Source: Gemmatimonadales bacterium
GTDB taxonomy: Bacteria; Gemmatimonadota; Gemmatimonadetes; Palauibacterales; Palauibacteraceae
Length of the DNA stretch: 64,000 nt
Direction: 5' to 3'
Assembly: GCA_009838765.1 (NCBI GenBank)
Contig: VXQX01000040.1
Coordinates: 1 to 64,000 of the forward strand
Part shown: positions 61,852 through 64,000 of the stretch, piece after piece
How the letters are laid out: each line of letters opens with the position of its first letter
Numbering within the stretch: the stretch's first letter is position 1
The notes under the pieces: generated by a model
Seen by the model: the letters and a program-made list of their open reading frames with translations, nothing else
The model's database searches: none
What the model was told of the DNA's origin: nothing
Translations under genes and position numbers: made by a program

Positions 61852-61937
61852 AAGACGAGGCTTGTGTTGGGACGCTTGACGGCAGCGAGGCCAACCACAA
61901 CGCTTTCTTCGATCGCGGCTTCAGAAGAAGGGGCACG

Positions 61938-62141
61938 ATGAGACTGCACTACTACCCTGAAACCGACAGCCTCTATATCGAGTTCCATGAGGGTCCGGGC
62001 ACCGAGACGCGTAAGGTCGCCGACGGGGTCCGGGTCGACCTGGATGCCCGAGGCCACATCGTCGGATTCGACATCGATGACGCCTCGATCCGCGTGGATC
62101 TCTCCACGCTGGAAGCCAAGGCTCTGCCGCTGCGTTCCTGA
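61938..62141 (+). CDS. DUF2283 small protein
   Basis: A 67-residue DUF2283 protein: M-R-L-H-Y-Y-P-E-T-D-S-L-Y-I-E-F, then V-A-D-G-V-R-V-D-L-D-A-R-G-H-I-V-G-F-D-I-D-D-A-S. AGAAGAAGGGG lies before the ATG. The family is a compact beta fold, frequently next to DUF4258 or toxin-like genes and suspected to be an antitoxin or regulator; no partner is intact here. It is bracketed by the two repeat blocks. Confidence 0.85.
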   Translation: MRLHYYPETDSLYIEFHEGPGTETRKVADGVRVDLDARGHIVGFDIDDASIRVDLSTLEAKALPLRS

Positions 62142-62216
62142 CGCATCACGCGACGTGCGCCAGTGGAGTCACGCGGGCGGGTCTCCGACAAAGCGCCGGA
62201 TCGGTGTGTGCGTCCG

Positions 62217-62249
62217 CCAACAGATCTGTTGTCAACGATTTCGTTGACG
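62217..62249. repeat. 15-base iteron-like repeats, right copy
   Basis: Second copy of the block at 61819-61851, in the same orientation, differing at only a few positions: CCAACAGATCT, GTTGTCAACGATTTC, GTTGACG. It contains the perfect palindrome CAACAGATCTGTTG. The copies are 398 bases apart. Confidence 0.75.
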
Positions 62250-62551
62250 CGATGCGGGGACACCGCTATCACCTTCGATCTCATCCAGCGAAGGGGCGAT
62301 TCAAGAAAATTGACGTCATCCCCTCGGTATGGTAGCATGGTGGCTACTTGCTCCCCGCCCGACCCGCCGAAAGGCCTCGGACGGGGTTATTGCTTTAAAC
62401 CAGCCCATGACCCGCCAGCCGGAACCGCAGAGGAATCAACAAGACCGATTGGATTCCGATCGACCGTGAACTCTACGACCGGTGCCTTGACGGCCGGGAC
62501 TACCGCGGGAGCCCCTGATCGGGCGCTGACCTTCCCCAAGCTCCGGCTGGG
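62250..62551. other. Gene-free stretch after the right repeat
   Basis: No convincing gene on either strand. Frames are short, change strand bias and lack ribosome sites. The part near 62400 is less GC-rich than its surroundings. It lies beyond the 3' end of the hsdM remnant, where hsdS or hsdR would be expected, and neither is present. Confidence 0.5.
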
Positions 62552-64000
62552 TCAGGACTCGGAGCCGTAGGGGATCCGCGCCACCTCCCGCAGCATCTCC
62601 ACGATCTCGGCCCCGATTGCCCCGATATCGGCCTCGATCTCCTCGAGCGGGCGGGGCGGCTTGAAGCGGTAGAAGTAGCGGTTGAAGTTGATCTCGTATC
62701 CCACGAGACCGACCTCGCCGTCGCGGCGGTCGCACTTCGTCGTGTCGATCCAGGCGTCGTCCGCGTGCGGCTTGACCTCTCGCTCGAAGAACTTTCGCAC
62801 GCTTTCCGGGACTCCGTCGTCGTCCACAGGGTCGTCGCCGTCGGGCAACGGCACGCGCTCGGTGTCCCGCAGTTCCGGATCGGGCTCGGGATGGCCGCGG
62901 GGGTCGCGGCAGATCTCCGCCGTCTCGTCTCGTTCCGAAAGCGCCTTGAGGACGGCCTTCCGCAAGGGAGCCCGTAGCTTGATTCCCGCCTTCTCCATGG
63001 CGGCATCCAGTTCGGCGGCGAACGCATCGCGATCCTTGGAGAGATCGTCCGGCATCGACTCGAGCGCCCTCTTGATCGCTGTCTGTAGAGCCCGGCCCTC
63101 CTCCTTCTCGCGCTCCCCGGCCTCACCCGTTTCCGCGACTTGGCCAGGTTCGCGAACGCCGTCTGCTCGTCCAGCCGTGCGATGCGCTCCTCGCTCGCCC
63201 GGAAGTTGAGTCGCAGTGGACATTCCACAGTGATCTTCCGGAACCCGAACCGGGTCGTGGGGAACACGCGACTGACCGGCACGTTCTCTTCGCTGTCGTC
63301 GCCGGCCACGGGGCAGGTCTCGCCATCCCGGAAGCCCCGGAGGAGCGCCAGGATGTCGGCCGCCTTCTCCGCCGGAATGTCGCGCCGCTTGTCGCCGAGG
63401 CTCTTCTTGCGCGGCGCCCAGAAGGAGGTGGCGTCGATGAGTTGGACCTTGCCCGCCCGCTCCGGCGCCTTGCGGTTGGTGAGGAGCCAGATGTAGGTGC
63501 CGATGCCGGTGTTGTAGAAGAGTTGTTCCGGGAGCGCAATCAGCGCCTCGAGCAGGTCGTTCTCCAGGATGTGGCGGCGGACCTCGCTCTCGCCGCTCCC
63601 CGCGTCGCCGGTGAAGAGCGGCGACCCGTTCATGATGATCGCGATCCGTGTCCCGCCCTCCTCCGGTGTCCTCGCGCGCGCGAGCATGTGAAGAAGGAAG
63701 AGCGTCTGCCCATCGCTGATCCTCGGGAGCCCGGGACCGAAGCGGCCCGCCGCCCCGCGTTCGTGTTCGGCCTTGACCGCGTCCTTGTCCCGCTTCCAGT
63801 CCTTCCCGTACGGCGGATTGGCGATCAGGTAGTCGAAGCGCCGATCGGCGTGCCTGTCGTTAGAGAGCACGCTGCCGAAGGCGATGTTGCTCGCGTCGTG
63901 ACCCGTCGGATCCTTCATGAAGAAGTCCGACTTCGACACCGCCCACGTCTCGGGGTTCACCTCCTGCCCGAACAGGTGGATGTCCGCGTCGCGGTTGATC
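62552..64000 (-). pseudogene. hsdM: Type I restriction-modification M subunit, frameshifted, partial
   Basis: Adenine methyltransferase subunit entering from the right edge. The first part (64000 to about 63135) includes the catalytic motif N-P-P-Y-G, I-M-N-G-S-P-L-F-T-G-D-A-G-S-G-E-S, L-P-E-Q-L-F-Y-N-T-G-I-G-T-Y-I-W and L-T-N-R. Near 63130-63132 (AAA on the coding strand) the frame breaks; the rest, K-E-E-G-R-A-L-Q-T-A-I-K-R-A-L to F-N-R-Y-F-Y-R-F-K-P-P-R-P-L-E-E-I-E and the stop at 62552, is in the -1 frame. One extra A would restore a full gene. Either the gene is broken or one base was miscalled. The N-terminus is outside the window. Confidence 0.8.

Noticed and set aside
62427-62519. Coding-like run I-N-K-T-D-W-I-P-I-D-R-E-L-Y-D-R-C
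   Set aside because: No start codon or ribosome site and only about 28 codons; perhaps a scrap of an old gene, but nothing supports it.
63125-63145. Programmed -1 frameshifting in hsdM
   Set aside because: No X-XXY-YYZ slippery heptamer is present at the crossing, and HsdM is not known to use one; deletion or a base error is simpler.
63955-63960. Start of hsdM at 63960
   Set aside because: The frame continues coding-like to the window edge (H-L-F-G-Q-E before it), so this is an internal Val codon and the gene starts outside.

Overview
The window is high-GC throughout (roughly two thirds G+C by eye) and densely coded on both strands. Exported proteins typically end their signal peptides in A-Q, and lipoproteins are common. 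Also present are large TonB-dependent receptors with a carboxypeptidase-like N-terminal domain, BNR/sortilin-type propellers, serine hydrolases with DUF3471-like tails, DUF6152/DUF6644 proteins and a form I CO dehydrogenase. Together these suggest a Gram-negative aerobic chemoheterotroph, most probably Gemmatimonadota. That assignment is inferred from gene content; there is no rRNA in the window.

Layout. 0.1-3.3 kb: alpha/beta hydrolase, a c-type cytochrome lipoprotein and two DUF6644 membrane proteins in one operon. 3.3-6.6 kb (minus): DUF6152 protein, MazEF and two paralogous secreted PDLxGxW lipoproteins. 6.8-13.8 kb (plus): NHL propeller, small exported protein, serine hydrolase, TonB-dependent receptor. 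13.9 kb: tRNA-Leu(UAA). 14.1-17.8 kb: exported protein, a 31-residue membrane peptide after dut, FMN reductase, a propeller remnant, FAD oxidoreductase. 17.9-20.6 kb: BlaI-BlaR1 pair and a probable regulon member, tied together by three matching operators. 20.7-26.7 kb: amidase, thioesterase and acyl-CoA ligase operon, then SURF1 and a VOC protein. 26.8-33.2 kb: FloA-NfeD operon and a giant BNR propeller. 33.4 kb: orphan PotD-like binding protein.

34.5-43.8 kb is a six-gene minus-strand run headed by a seventh small gene: His/Cys-rich exported protein, one ABC ATPase, four DUF3526-type ABC-2 permeases in an A-B-A-B arrangement, and a ZnuD-like TonB-dependent receptor. It looks like a trans-envelope system, probably for a metal or a metal-related ligand, and is the best candidate here for an undescribed system. 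43.9-50.8 kb: metB under a SAM-I riboswitch, guanine deaminase, DMT exporter, barrel protein, DUF547 lipoprotein and a GT87-like glycosyltransferase.

50.9-57.4 kb is a CO dehydrogenase locus: mocA, xdhC, then coxG-coxM-coxS-coxL. The large subunit carries AYRCSFR, the form I signature. A complete HigBA toxin-antitoxin pair, with a palindrome inside its promoter and a start codon at the predicted transcription start, sits between xdhC and coxG.

57.5-64.0 kb is a partly decayed defence-like island: a truncated DprA-like gene, an intact pair of overlapping P-loop NTPases (one with a winged helix and TPR-like repeats), a DUF2283 gene bracketed by near-identical repeats, and a type I modification subunit HsdM that is frameshifted and runs off the right edge.
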